This document shows positions 1 through 7,775 of a DNA stretch of 19,038 nt, piece after piece. The stretch is from NCBI GenBank assembly GCA_002887195.1, contig PJAB01000925.1:1-19038 (forward strand), given 5' to 3'. The number at the start of each line of letters is the position of its first letter. Positions within the stretch are counted from its first letter, which is position 1. The stretch comes from Chrysochromulina parva. Its lineage: Eukaryota > Haptophyta > Prymnesiales > Chrysochromulinaceae. A program made the position numbers and the translations under genes. The notes beneath the pieces were generated by a model. The model had not been told where the DNA came from, made no database searches, and saw only the letters and a program-made list of their open reading frames with translations.

Positions 1-425
1 GGGCAGAAGCAGTCCGCCGGCTTCGGCACGTCCTTGGGCAGGCGATCCTTGGGGCCGGGTAAACGCCCCAGCTCCTGCGGCGGGCCCTTGCAAAAGTCCT
101 TTGGGCGTAGTTTCCAGCGGCCGCTCGCATCTGCGGGGACGCCAATGCCGAGGCCACCCGCTCCCGAAGCTAGCGAGAGTGTGCCACGAGGAGGCAGGGA
201 GTAGCCAACGCAACTGGCCTTGTAGGCGGCGCAAAGGAGAGGTGGCTCGTCGTGAAATGGACTTGTACGCAGCAGCGGCAACACCGGAATGAGCGCACCA
301 GCAGCAGCGATGGGCCCGACGCGCGGTGCCGACGAGAAGAGATCGACGTAGGGATCTGGCGTCGCTGCAGACGACGAGGTCGACGAGGCGAGCGGCGCCA
401 TTGACGCGGGCGCGGCGTTGCCCAT
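1..425 (-). CDS. Unrecognised protein, 5' part only (runs off left edge)
   Basis: Reading the minus strand from an ATG at 425 gives 141 open codons without a stop to the window edge, so this is an N-terminal fragment. The product starts MGNAAPAS and is rich in Ala, Ser, Pro and Gly. A hydrophobic stretch (IAAAGALIPVLPLL) lies near residues 39-52, and a Lys/Pro/Cys region with repeated PKD triplets and a CFC near the edge follows. The Gly at position 2 raises the possibility of N-myristoylation, but position 6 is Pro rather than the preferred Ser/Thr, so this is weak. I do not recognise a family. The frame is open over 425 nt of GC-rich DNA, which by itself is only moderate evidence. Its position 136 bp downstream of the PARP stop, on the same strand, is plausible for a separate gene. 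An intron could interrupt the visible frame. Confidence 0.5.
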   Translation of the reverse strand, partial: MGNAAPASMAPLASSTSSSAATPDPYVDLFSSAPRVGPIAAAGALIPVLPLLRTSPFHDEPPLLCAAYKASCVGYSLPPRGTLSLASGAGGLGIGVPADASGRWKLRPKDFCKGPPQELGRLPGPKDRLPKDVPKPADCFC

Positions 426-561
426 GTCGGCGTCCTACAGGGGGGTTATGCCGCGGAGCTGCTGTGAATTGGCTGTGAAACACACGATGCGTTTGTACAG
501 TACTTCACGAATCACAAGTGCCAGTGCGCTGCGGTACCTGCGCTGCGCACATGTCGATGTT

Positions 562-1952
562 TTATGCCCGTTGGAAAGCTAGTAGATATGCAGGGCATAC
601 ATTTTCTCCATGGAACGTGACAAACTCGCGGAAGCGCCCAACCGAGCCCCCCGTCGCGACGATGAGCGAGTCGTAGACAGAGGTGTCGCCTGGAATTTGT
701 GCCAGCTCCCGGTACCCCAAAGGAAACAGAGGTTCGTGTGTGTCACGGTGCTTCGCTGTCTTGCCGAATGACGTCGTGACTGCTGGATATCCGAGAGCGA
801 CGCGGCAGACCAGCACATAGCAGACGTTGCCTGGATGTCGGTGGTGCTGACCGTACAATTTCCGGTGGAGTTCACATTCATGCTGGTACTTGGCATCCAC
901 TTCGCAGTACTGGTCTGACTTGCCGATGTCTTCAGCAAAGTAAATGCCCTGCAGCAGATGCATGGGGTGGGGGGGGGATTCGTGTGGCTGCGTGAGACGC
1001 ATGGGAGACGGGGAGTGTGCACGAGCAGCCGCACCTCCCCAAATGCAGCGCCAGCGTGGATGCCACTGTACCTCTCGTTGAGGCCGTTGCTCAAGATGGA
1101 CCACAGATTGGCCTCGTTGGTGCCATGGAGCAGTAACGTCTCGTTGCAGTCCTCCTCGGGTGGTTCAAGCCGAAGCCCCCCAAGGCTCTCAACCGAGCCG
1201 CTCATCGTGGGCAGTTCACTACGGTGCTTCCCATCCTTCAACGCGCCCTTTCGCTCGAGGCGCTGGAGCTTCTGTCTCAGAATGCCGCGAGCTATCTCGT
1301 ACTTGATGCGATGGGCTGGGTTGTCGATGTGCCAAGCGGCGGCCAGGCGGAGGGCACTGTACGAGCTGCCTCTCACCGCATCTTTACCCTTACCAAGCTG
1401 TTTGGGGTCGGTGCCGAGCAAGTGCTCGAGCGTCCGCCATTCCCTTGCATGCTCCATCTCGTTGAGAGGTCGTAGCGCGAAATTATCCTCCATCATGGCC
1501 GCCTCTGCCTTGGCGGCAAGAGCGGCTCGTTTTACCTCGAGAGCTGCAGTCTCCGATTCCGATAATGTGAGTCGGGGGGTTGTCAGGTCGGATATCAGTG
1601 AGGATATTTGTAGCGCCATTTCCTTTGTGACGTGCGCGGCCTGCCGTCCAATAGCAAGCTTGTCAACGTACGGAAGTTTCACAAAGTAGGCGCCACCCAC
1701 CGCAGCAGCACCTGCAGCAACGGCTGTGACCGGCCCTGCAACAACGAATGCAGCGCACGCGACAGCACCTCCAACCTTGGACAAGTACCAGGTCGATGCT
1801 GGGCCCACATCGCTGCTGCTGCCTGCATACCCTACAGCGCCGCCAACGATGGCGCCGACTGGGCCGGCGGTCACAAAGCCTGTAACAGCACCGTACGCTG
1901 GAGCGCTATCGCCGCAAACGTGATTGAGCACACGCGCAGCGGCCCCCGCCAT
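562..1952 (-). CDS. PARP-type ADP-ribosyltransferase with Gly/Ala-rich hydrophobic N-terminus; join(1035-1952, 562-948) on the minus strand
   Basis: Spliced product of 434 residues (306 + 128). The C-terminal third is a PARP catalytic domain, which transfers ADP-ribose from NAD+ to targets. The H-Y-E triad is complete: H276 in LLLHGT, Y309 in GEGIYFAED, and E414 in FREFVTF, aligned by me with the tankyrase glutamate. The signature GEGIYF is rebuilt exactly by removing the intron, which supports the splice model. Residues about 195-235 (AAAWHIDNPAHRIKYE) resemble the I-x-N-P...KY segment that precedes the catalytic domain in PARP7/11-14-like proteins. Residues about 20-44 and 57-92 are hydrophobic Gly/Ala-rich segments with GxxxG-like spacing, suggesting membrane insertion; a resemblance to the ISG12/IFI6 family is possible but unproven. 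The start is the first ATG of the frame (1952). The family call is firm; substrate and location are unknown. Confidence 0.87.
949..1034 (-). other. Intron of the PARP-like gene (86 nt, phase 0)
   Basis: On the minus strand the donor is GAG|GTGCGG and the acceptor CTGCTGCAG|GGC. Removing it joins AAFGE to GIYFAED and restores the conserved PARP motif in frame. Its polypyrimidine tract is a run of nine C rather than U. Confidence 0.85.
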
Positions 1953-2106
1953 CTTTGTGTTGCGAAATAGTGCAGGGTAATAGTGCCAAGTTTAGCACGC
2001 ACTTTGATGAACGTTCTCGTGAATTTGAATCGACGCGACGCCGTTTCGACCTACGCAGAGTCTCACTTCGATCAACCGAGCGCGTCGTGCGGCGGCGTCT
2101 CATCAT
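1953..2106. promoter_or_regulatory. Divergent promoter region between the PARP and matrixin genes
   Basis: Only 154 bp separate the two divergent start codons, so both promoters and both 5' leaders must lie here unless there are upstream leader introns. I see no clear TATA box. It is less GC-rich than the flanking coding DNA. The label rests on gene orientation, not on a recognised site. Confidence 0.5.
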
Positions 2107-4764
2107 ATGTCCTTCTTACCGTTGCTTGCAGCTGCCGCCGGCTGGGTGCTTTACAGCCCCGTGATCAGAAGAACCCAGACCCTCGCATACGAGAACGCCC
2201 AGAGCAGGGCATGGATGGGCCCCCAATCCTTCAAGCTCGACTCGGTGGCCATGCGCTGGTCGCTGCCGGCGGATTCCCACTCGAATTATGCCCTCGGCGG
2301 CGGCATCACATTCGCGATTCACCGCGACTTTTGCGCACGGCTCATTCCCCTCTTCCCGGAGCAGGGCTATGAGGCTAAACTCTTTGGCGACTTCTTCCTT
2401 GATTGCGAGGACATCCGGAGCGCGATCGCGCGTGCCATGGATACGTGGGCGGAAAACCACAAGAACATCAACTTCAAGGACGTGAGCGAGCGGTGCGCGC
2501 ACGTCTTGACCACGGACTACTGCCCTCACGCAGAGATATTCATCGTGCCAGAGCATTTGGAGGGCACGTCGACAACAAGCGACCTCGCTGCGTGGGTGAC
2601 GCACAACCTGTCCGAGACGTCGATCACGCGCTCACCGACGACGACCTCGGGCTTCGAGATACCGTTCAACCCGTCCAACGCGGCAGCCACCCCAGGTGGG
2701 ATCGGGGTGTCGCAAGCGAAGATGACGATGCGCGCGCCGCTCCAGGCCTCAACGTTTTGCTGGTATCTCGACGCCTCCTTCTGCTCCTTTTTCCACAAGT
2801 GGAACGATGATTTCGATGTCGCGCTCGTTGGGCGGCTCACAGCCGGCATCCTCTTTGGCATCGCCTTCATCATCATGCTGTGGGTGATCTTCGGAATCGT
2901 GTACGCGGTGTGCTGCGAGACGACGCCGCAGAGCACGAACTTGATGAGTGCCGATTCGGTCGAGATTCTCGCGAACACGGGCGTGGAGATGCGCTCAAGC
3001 TCCATGAGAATCCCGCAGAGGCGCTCGCCGCCGCCCTCGCCGCCCTCGCCGCTGCCCTCTTCGGCATCGCCGCCACCCTCGCCGCCCTCAGGCCTGCCCT
3101 CAGCGGCGGTACTGCCACCGCCCACCTGCCGCACGCATGCGGCGTTTGCCCCGTCAGCCCCATCGGGCGTCGCCGTGACGCCCCGCACAGAAGCCGCGAA
3201 CCACGAGGTCGTGCTGGAGCAGCAGCCCGCGCGCGGCCAACGTCCGGGCGCGCGCCCCGCGCTCAATGCCTGCGGCGAGCCGCCCCAGCTCAGCCACAAA
3301 GGCGAGATCTCGCGAGATCAAAATGACCTCGCGTGCGGCTCCCCGCGCTGCACTCACCTGCTCGACTACCTGGCGGTCATGCCCACGGGCTTGCTCACGT
3401 TCTCCCTCTTTTGGCTCATCTTCTGCCCCGCCTTCTACTTTCGCGTCTTTTTGCCGTGCTGGGACTGCTTCGACTTCGAGGCGTCGATTGCCCACGAGGT
3501 CGGGCATGTGCTTGGCTTCCACCACCCCGACCAGCTTTGGGAGCTCAACCTGAACGCAAACCAGTCGATGCGCTCGTGCGCGCGGGAGAACTACCTACCA
3601 GCAGACACTTGCCCAACATGCACGTGCGCCTCGTCGCCACCGCCGCCGTCTCTCCGGCCGCCGCCGCCGCCGTCTCTCCGGCCGCCGCCGCCACCGCCGT
3701 CTCTCCGGCCGCCGCCGCCGCCGCCGCCGCCGAACACCTGCTGCTATCCTTGGGCGCTCGACCACGTGTACCTCAACCAGACGAGAAGCATCCAGTCCTC
3801 GATCATGTTCTCGTTAACCACGCACAAGTCGCGCACGTGCCTCTCGGCCGACGATCTCGAGGGGCTCAACTATCTGTACCCAGTGTGCTCGGGTGCATTC
3901 GACGTGTCCCCCGAGCAACCCGAGCCGCTCTGCATCAAGCCCAAGAGCCTCTCCGGATGGCTGCGGCTGCTCTACATCACCTTCACACCCTTCGTGATCA
4001 TCACGCTGCTCATCTTGTCCGTTCAGCTATGCGTGCGCCGCCATCAGAAGAGGAAGCTGCGCAATCTCGTAGAGACGGGCGAGCGCTTGCGTCAGCAGCG
4101 CACCGAGCTGATTCGCAAGTTCAAGGAGGCGGCTTTGAAGAGGGCCGTGAGCAATGCGCAGAACTTCCGAGGGAACATGCTCGCGCGCGCAGGCACCTCC
4201 CGCACGTTGAGTGGCATCTCCGCCCGCTGCTCGTTTGGCCCTCAGAGCCCTGGCAGAGAGAGCCAAGGCGCGTCCGGTCGGAGCCTAGGCGGTGTGAACT
4301 CACACCTAGGCGGCGGCGCGTCTAGCCCGGCGCAACATAATCGCGAGGTCGAGATGGAGCGTCGTCGCCAGCAGCTCGCTGAGGTTGAGGAGGCCAACCT
4401 GCAGGCTGCCCTCGCAATCTCGCGCGGCGAACCACCGCCCATGCCCACAGCTGGCTCCTTGGGCTTCGTTGGCTCACGTGCGTTTGCCACGTCGACCGAG
4501 GGCCTGAGCATCGAGGAGGACGGAGAGGGTGAGCGTCGAAGCACGGCGGAGTACGAGAGTGACCATGCCGACGACAGTGAGCGAGGCGAAAGTGAGCGAG
4601 GCGTGCGCATAAAACCCATAGCCCCAGCTGAGATTGAGGAGGCCAACCTGCAGGCAGCACTCGCAGCCTCGCGCGTGATCTCCGTACCCGCGCGCCAGGT
4701 CCTGGGCACGCGCCAGCAGGCGCGCTTCTCGGAGGCGGGCAACTCCCCAGAAGCACATGTGTGA
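2107..4764 (+). CDS. Multi-span matrixin-like (M10) metalloprotease with two UIMs in its tail
   Basis: 885 residues, single exon. A hydrophobic leader (about 1-19) suggests a signal sequence. A first matrixin-like block (about 45-135, including ARAMDTWAENHKNINFKDVS) resembles the front half of a matrixin fold. Then come TM1 (about 245-270), a Pro/Ser-rich loop (about 300-400), TM2 (about 424-447), and the metzincin zinc site HEVGHVLGFHH (H463, E464, H467, H473) followed by HPDQ. A Pro-rich (CCG)n insert (about 515-545), a Met-turn candidate (SIMFS, M567) and a matrixin-type end LSADDLEGLNYLYP follow. TM3 is at about 622-644. The basic tail carries two ubiquitin-interacting motif matches, at about 759-775 and 842-857. 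With a cleaved or inserted leader, both protease halves lie on the luminal/extracellular side and the UIMs are cytosolic. Predicted role: membrane-tethered zinc endopeptidase; the substrate is unknown. Confidence 0.85.
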   Translation: MSFLPLLAAAAGWVLYSPVIRRTQTLAYENAQSRAWMGPQSFKLDSVAMRWSLPADSHSNYALGGGITFAIHRDFCARLIPLFPEQGYEAKLFGDFFLDCEDIRSAIARAMDTWAENHKNINFKDVSERCAHVLTTDYCPHAEIFIVPEHLEGTSTTSDLAAWVTHNLSETSITRSPTTTSGFEIPFNPSNAAATPGGIGVSQAKMTMRAPLQASTFCWYLDASFCSFFHKWNDDFDVALVGRLTAGILFGIAFIIMLWVIFGIVYAVCCETTPQSTNLMSADSVEILANTGVEMRSSSMRIPQRRSPPPSPPSPLPSSASPPPSPPSGLPSAAVLPPPTCRTHAAFAPSAPSGVAVTPRTEAANHEVVLEQQPARGQRPGARPALNACGEPPQLSHKGEISRDQNDLACGSPRCTHLLDYLAVMPTGLLTFSLFWLIFCPAFYFRVFLPCWDCFDFEASIAHEVGHVLGFHHPDQLWELNLNANQSMRSCARENYLPADTCPTCTCASSPPPPSLRPPPPPSLRPPPPPPSLRPPPPPPPPNTCCYPWALDHVYLNQTRSIQSSIMFSLTTHKSRTCLSADDLEGLNYLYPVCSGAFDVSPEQPEPLCIKPKSLSGWLRLLYITFTPFVIITLLILSVQLCVRRHQKRKLRNLVETGERLRQQRTELIRKFKEAALKRAVSNAQNFRGNMLARAGTSRTLSGISARCSFGPQSPGRESQGASGRSLGGVNSHLGGGASSPAQHNREVEMERRRQQLAEVEEANLQAALAISRGEPPPMPTAGSLGFVGSRAFATSTEGLSIEEDGEGERRSTAEYESDHADDSERGESERGVRIKPIAPAEIEEANLQAALAASRVISVPARQVLGTRQQARFSEAGNSPEAHV
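3641..3735 (+). repeat. Imperfect (CCG)n / SLRPPPPP-coding repeat inside the protease gene
   Basis: Three successive copies of a CCGTCTCTCCGGCCGCCG-type unit separated by growing CCG runs encode SLRPPPPP blocks, ending in eight prolines. It lies between the zinc motif and the Met-turn, so it is an insertion in a surface loop of the catalytic region. It is likely length-variable between alleles. Confidence 0.85.
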
Positions 4765-5232
4765 ACAAGAGCCCGCGTGCGGGGTGCTCGAGCGCAGCCT
4801 TCCCAACGACTTGCTTGGCTCGCGGCACTGACTGCCCCGTGTATTTCCAAGGGGTAGCCATGAGACCCGGCTGCCACTGCAGCACGGGAATCTTTACTGC
4901 ACAACAACTGGAGGGCTCGCGCCCGAACCGTTACACACTAATTTTTGGTAACACAGTAGAAGGATTTTGGGAATGCATGCAATCTGCATGCCTCCGGGAC
5001 CGGGTGTGGCCAGGCAGGCCTCACGCGGAGCCTCAAGTATGATGTCAATCGTACGGACGGAGCAGTTCTGTGGAAAGTCATTAGTTCGACGTACACTGTG
5101 ATTACGGACTGGTTGGTGTGATTCACAGCCAATACACAGCGCTCCCTAGCGGCAGCCGTAGATTCAAGTTCCGTCTGTGCGCGCGCGCACGCCTGCTCTT
5201 GTGACCGCCCGTTATCCACCGAGTGAACCGCC
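4765..5232 (+). promoter_or_regulatory. Intergenic region: protease 3' end and KIN17 promoter/leader
   Basis: 468 bp without a supported gene. A CCAAT box (5129-5133) lies about 100 bp upstream of the KIN17 ATG and would suit a TATA-less housekeeping promoter. A TGCATGCAATCTGCATGC double palindromic element is at 4974-4991, and an alternating GTGCGCGCGCGCAC run is near 5178-5192. Short open frames here have no recognisable content. Confidence 0.4.
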
Positions 5233-6513
5233 ATGCCCAAGGACGGCTTCCTCGCGCCCAAGGCGATCGCCAACCGGATGAAGGCCAAAGGCCTGCAGAA
5301 GTTGCGCTGGTATTGCCAGATGTGCCAGAAGCAGTGCCGCGACGAGAACGGCTTCAAGTGCCACACGATGTCAGAGTCGCATCTGCGGCAGATGGAGATG
5401 TTCTCCGAGAACTCGACCAAGTTCATGGACGAGTTCTCGCGCGAATTCGAGCAGGGCATGATTGAGATCATCAAGCGCAAGGCACGCAGCCAGCGCAAGA
5501 ATGCCAACGAGCTCTACCGCGACTACATCTCCGACAAGCAGCACTTCCACATGAACGCGACGATCTGGGAGACGCTGACCGACTTCGTCATGTACCTCGG
5601 GCGCAAGGGAATGTGCGAGGTGGACGAGACGGAGAAGGGCTGGTTCGTCATGTACATCGACCGCGACCCGGAGACGCTCGCCAGGATGGAGGCACGCGCC
5701 AAGCGAGAGCGCGACGCGCTCGACTCGGAGGAGAAGCACCAGCGCGACATCCAGCGGCAGGTGAAGCAGGCACGCCTGGCGGGCGAGCTCGACGACGAGC
5801 TGGCGCAGCCAACCGAGCTTCAGCGCGCTCATGACGCCGAGCGGATCCGGATTGGTGGGCTCGGCGCAGCGCTCACGAGCGCGGGGAAGGCGAAGCTCAC
5901 GGTCGTGCCGTCAGTCTTTGGAGAGGACGAGCCTGTTGGGGCGAGCGCCGAGGCTGGCAGCAGCAGCGAGGGCGGCAGCAGGAAGCCGATGAGTTCAGCA
6001 GAGCAACTCATGCGCGAGGAGCGCGCCAGAAAGGAGCGCGCCGATGCGCGCGCGCAAGCTGAGGCGTTCGTGGAAGCCGAACGACGGGCGGTGGCGGCGG
6101 AGGCGGAGGCGGCGGCGGCAGAGGCGGCGGCGGCGGCCTCCTCCTCCGGCGCGCGGCGTCTCGACTACTGGCTGGCAGTGGGGCTAGTCGTCAAGTGCAC
6201 CGACAAGCGGCTGCAGGGTGGCGCCTACTACAAGCAGAAAGGGTGCGTCGAGAAACTCGTCGACCGGTACACGGCGCACGTGCGTATGACCACATCGGGC
6301 GATCTCCTCAAGCTCGATCAGGAGGTTCTTGAGACGGTCATACCGGCGGCGGGTGGGCGCGTGCTCGTGGTGAACGGCGCGTGGCGTGGTCAGAGAGGCT
6401 CGCTCGAGGCCATCGACGAGGCCCGCTTTTGCGTGCGCGTGCAGCTTGACAGCGGGCAGCTGCTCGAGGCGGTCGAGTACGAGGACGTGTGCAAGCTGGC
6501 GCTCTCTGCGTAG
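5233..6513 (+). CDS. KIN17: KIN17 DNA/RNA-binding zinc-finger protein
   Basis: 426 residues, uninterrupted (family members are about 390-430). KIN17 is a conserved nuclear protein associated with spliceosomes, replication and the DNA-damage response. The C2H2 finger is C28, C31, H44, H50 (CQMC...HTMSESH), exactly at the family position. It is followed by the family winged-helix region (about 51-160; HFHMNATIWETLTDFVMYLGRKG). A charged helical linker (about 165-205), an Ala/Glu-rich low-complexity stretch (about 265-305) and the C-terminal tandem SH3-like part follow. The latter starts near residue 310 (LDYWLAVGLVVKC) and contains a KOW motif (about 374-400, GGRVLVVNGAWRGQRG). The start ATG sits in the strong context ACCGCCATGC and matches the family N-terminus MPKDGFLAPKAIANRMKAKG. 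No key residue is missing. Confidence 0.97.
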   Translation: MPKDGFLAPKAIANRMKAKGLQKLRWYCQMCQKQCRDENGFKCHTMSESHLRQMEMFSENSTKFMDEFSREFEQGMIEIIKRKARSQRKNANELYRDYISDKQHFHMNATIWETLTDFVMYLGRKGMCEVDETEKGWFVMYIDRDPETLARMEARAKRERDALDSEEKHQRDIQRQVKQARLAGELDDELAQPTELQRAHDAERIRIGGLGAALTSAGKAKLTVVPSVFGEDEPVGASAEAGSSSEGGSRKPMSSAEQLMREERARKERADARAQAEAFVEAERRAVAAEAEAAAAEAAAAASSSGARRLDYWLAVGLVVKCTDKRLQGGAYYKQKGCVEKLVDRYTAHVRMTTSGDLLKLDQEVLETVIPAAGGRVLVVNGAWRGQRGSLEAIDEARFCVRVQLDSGQLLEAVEYEDVCKLALSA

Positions 6514-7006
6514 GAGCATCCTCAGTAGGTGCATGCATCTTGACGTAGGTGCATGCATCTTGACGTAGCGGGTCGTCGTAGGCGAACTAGATGTGGTCGT
6601 ATGGCGACCGTATGGCGGTTGCGGGTTGCGCGCTCGTTGCGGCATCGAGCCGACACGCTGCGCGCGCGGGCGGGCGCGGGCGTACCGTAGTCCGTACGCC
6701 GCGCCGGCGGGTCGACGCGCGCAGGGTTGGTCTCTCCCACGAGCTCGCTGCTCGGCCGCCGCTCGGCCTCGCTAAGGCCGCCCAAGGCGTCCCGGGAAGG
6801 CGAATTTCATGATCGCACGAAAATCGACCAGCACGACTATATGGGGCATTGAATTACTCGACAGCGGCACAGTAGGTCACGTACTCGAGTCACGTACTAG
6901 GTACTACACATGCCTCATGCGTACCGTCGCTTGCGCCTACTGTCGTTGTGGTGTTGGCGCACACAGCCAAGCACCCCATCGCCGATGCCGGGATGCCGGG
7001 ATCGTC
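6514..7006. other. Convergent spacer between KIN17 and CFAP418
   Basis: 493 bp between two gene ends. No gene is supported; the open frames are short and low in information. It holds a 20-bp tandem repeat right after the KIN17 stop (listed separately), a direct repeat of GTCACGTACT at 6876-6885 and 6889-6898 enclosing the palindrome ACTCGAGT, and doubled GTATGGCG near 6598-6615. It must contain both 3' UTRs. Confidence 0.6.
6525..6568 (+). repeat. 20-bp tandem repeat, 2.2 copies
   Basis: The unit GTAGGTGCATGCATCTTGAC occurs at 6525-6544 and 6545-6564 without mismatch, followed by GTAG. Each unit contains the palindrome TGCATGCA. It begins 12 bp after the KIN17 stop codon, so it should be transcribed in its 3' UTR. 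Confidence 0.9.
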
Positions 7007-7594
7007 TCAGCGCGATGGGAACCACTTAGGATTGGGCACCCGCTCGCCCAGCTCGATGCTCGCCCAAGAGCACTGACATGAGTATGCGCATCGGCCGTCG
7101 CTCGCCTTGAGCATGGGCCGCAGCTTCGCCTCGTTGGGCATAAAGTTGCGGAAGAACATATAGTCGACGTCGCTCTTCCACTCGCTGTCGAGAAAGCGCA
7201 GCACGCGAAAGTCGCAGCTCGAGCATCGCAAGTTGGTGCTGGTTTCGCTGCTGCTGCTGCTGCTCCCAGCAGCGACGCCGACGCTCGCCGCCGACGATAC
7301 TGCGCTCCTGGCAGCGGCGGCAGGGGGAGCTCGCGTATGCTTTGCGGCGCGCTGTGGCGACGAGTCCAGGTCGGCAAGGAGCGAGTCGATGTCGCTGTCC
7401 ACGGCTGGCTTAGCTGCCGTCGCCCTGCCGACTCCCTTGTCAGCAACTGGCTTTGCTGCCATGACCCTCCCGAAGCTGCCGGTCTTGACGGTGCCGCCAT
7501 AGGAAGAGCCGTCGCGCTCGTTGATTGCACTAGGCTTCTCTTCCTTGAGCATGCCGTCGAGCTCGTCTAGAAGCCCGTCGACGTCGTCACCCAT
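7007..7594 (-). CDS. CFAP418: CFAP418 (C8orf37-type) cilium/flagellum-associated protein
   Basis: 195 residues from the ATG at 7594. The N-terminus has two acidic DxLLxxLD-like segments (DDVDGLLDELDGML at 3-16, SDIDSLLADLD at 67-77), as in the animal protein. A low-complexity Ser/Ala linker follows. The conserved C-terminal RMP domain (about 122-180) contains LRCSSC (C124, C127), the DYMFFRNFMP motif (144-153) and YSCQCSW (C173, C175, W177). In animals the protein is needed for photoreceptor and ciliary membrane integrity and is linked to retinal dystrophy and Bardet-Biedl syndrome; it is broadly found in ciliated eukaryotes. This is one of the better signs that the organism makes flagella. 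A GTG codon directly precedes the ATG in frame but is not a plausible eukaryotic start. No intron is needed. Confidence 0.93.
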   Translation of the reverse strand: MGDDVDGLLDELDGMLKEEKPSAINERDGSSYGGTVKTGSFGRVMAAKPVADKGVGRATAAKPAVDSDIDSLLADLDSSPQRAAKHTRAPPAAAARSAVSSAASVGVAAGSSSSSSETSTNLRCSSCDFRVLRFLDSEWKSDVDYMFFRNFMPNEAKLRPMLKASDGRCAYSCQCSWASIELGERVPNPKWFPSR

Positions 7595-7775
7595 CACTGC
7601 AAAGGCTGCGTGCCGAAAGGCGAGACCGTTGGTGCGCGTGAGCGGCGATGTTGATGCGGCTTTTCATCACAAAGCATCAAGCGGAATGCACTCGTGGTAG
7701 GTCGGGGTTGCGCTGTAATTTCCATTTTCAAAAAAGTCTGTTTCGAAACTGTGGTGCCGTAGGGCGCTGCCCTAG
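7595..7775. promoter_or_regulatory. Divergent promoter region between CFAP418 and the 7776 gene
   Basis: 181 bp separate the two divergent ATGs. An A/T-rich patch (TAATTTCCATTTTCAAAAAA, about 7717-7736) is followed by the perfect palindrome GTTTCGAAAC at 7740-7749. These are candidate core elements. The assignment rests on gene orientation; no known factor site is certain. Confidence 0.45.

Noticed and set aside
579..1034. Unspliced C-terminus of the PARP frame (continuing 152 codons past the donor)
   Set aside because: This reading lacks the Y and E catalytic motifs; the downstream frame supplies GIYFAED and FREFVTF, joined by a clean GT-AG intron.
2526..3299. 257-codon minus-strand frame
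   Set aside because: Antisense to the protease gene; Gly/Glu-rich translation of Pro-coding repeats, with no family feature.
3333..4325. 330-codon plus-strand frame inside the protease gene
   Set aside because: Shifted frame over the zinc motif and Ala/Arg-rich (CCG)n translation; the main frame carries HExxHxxGxxH and TM segments.
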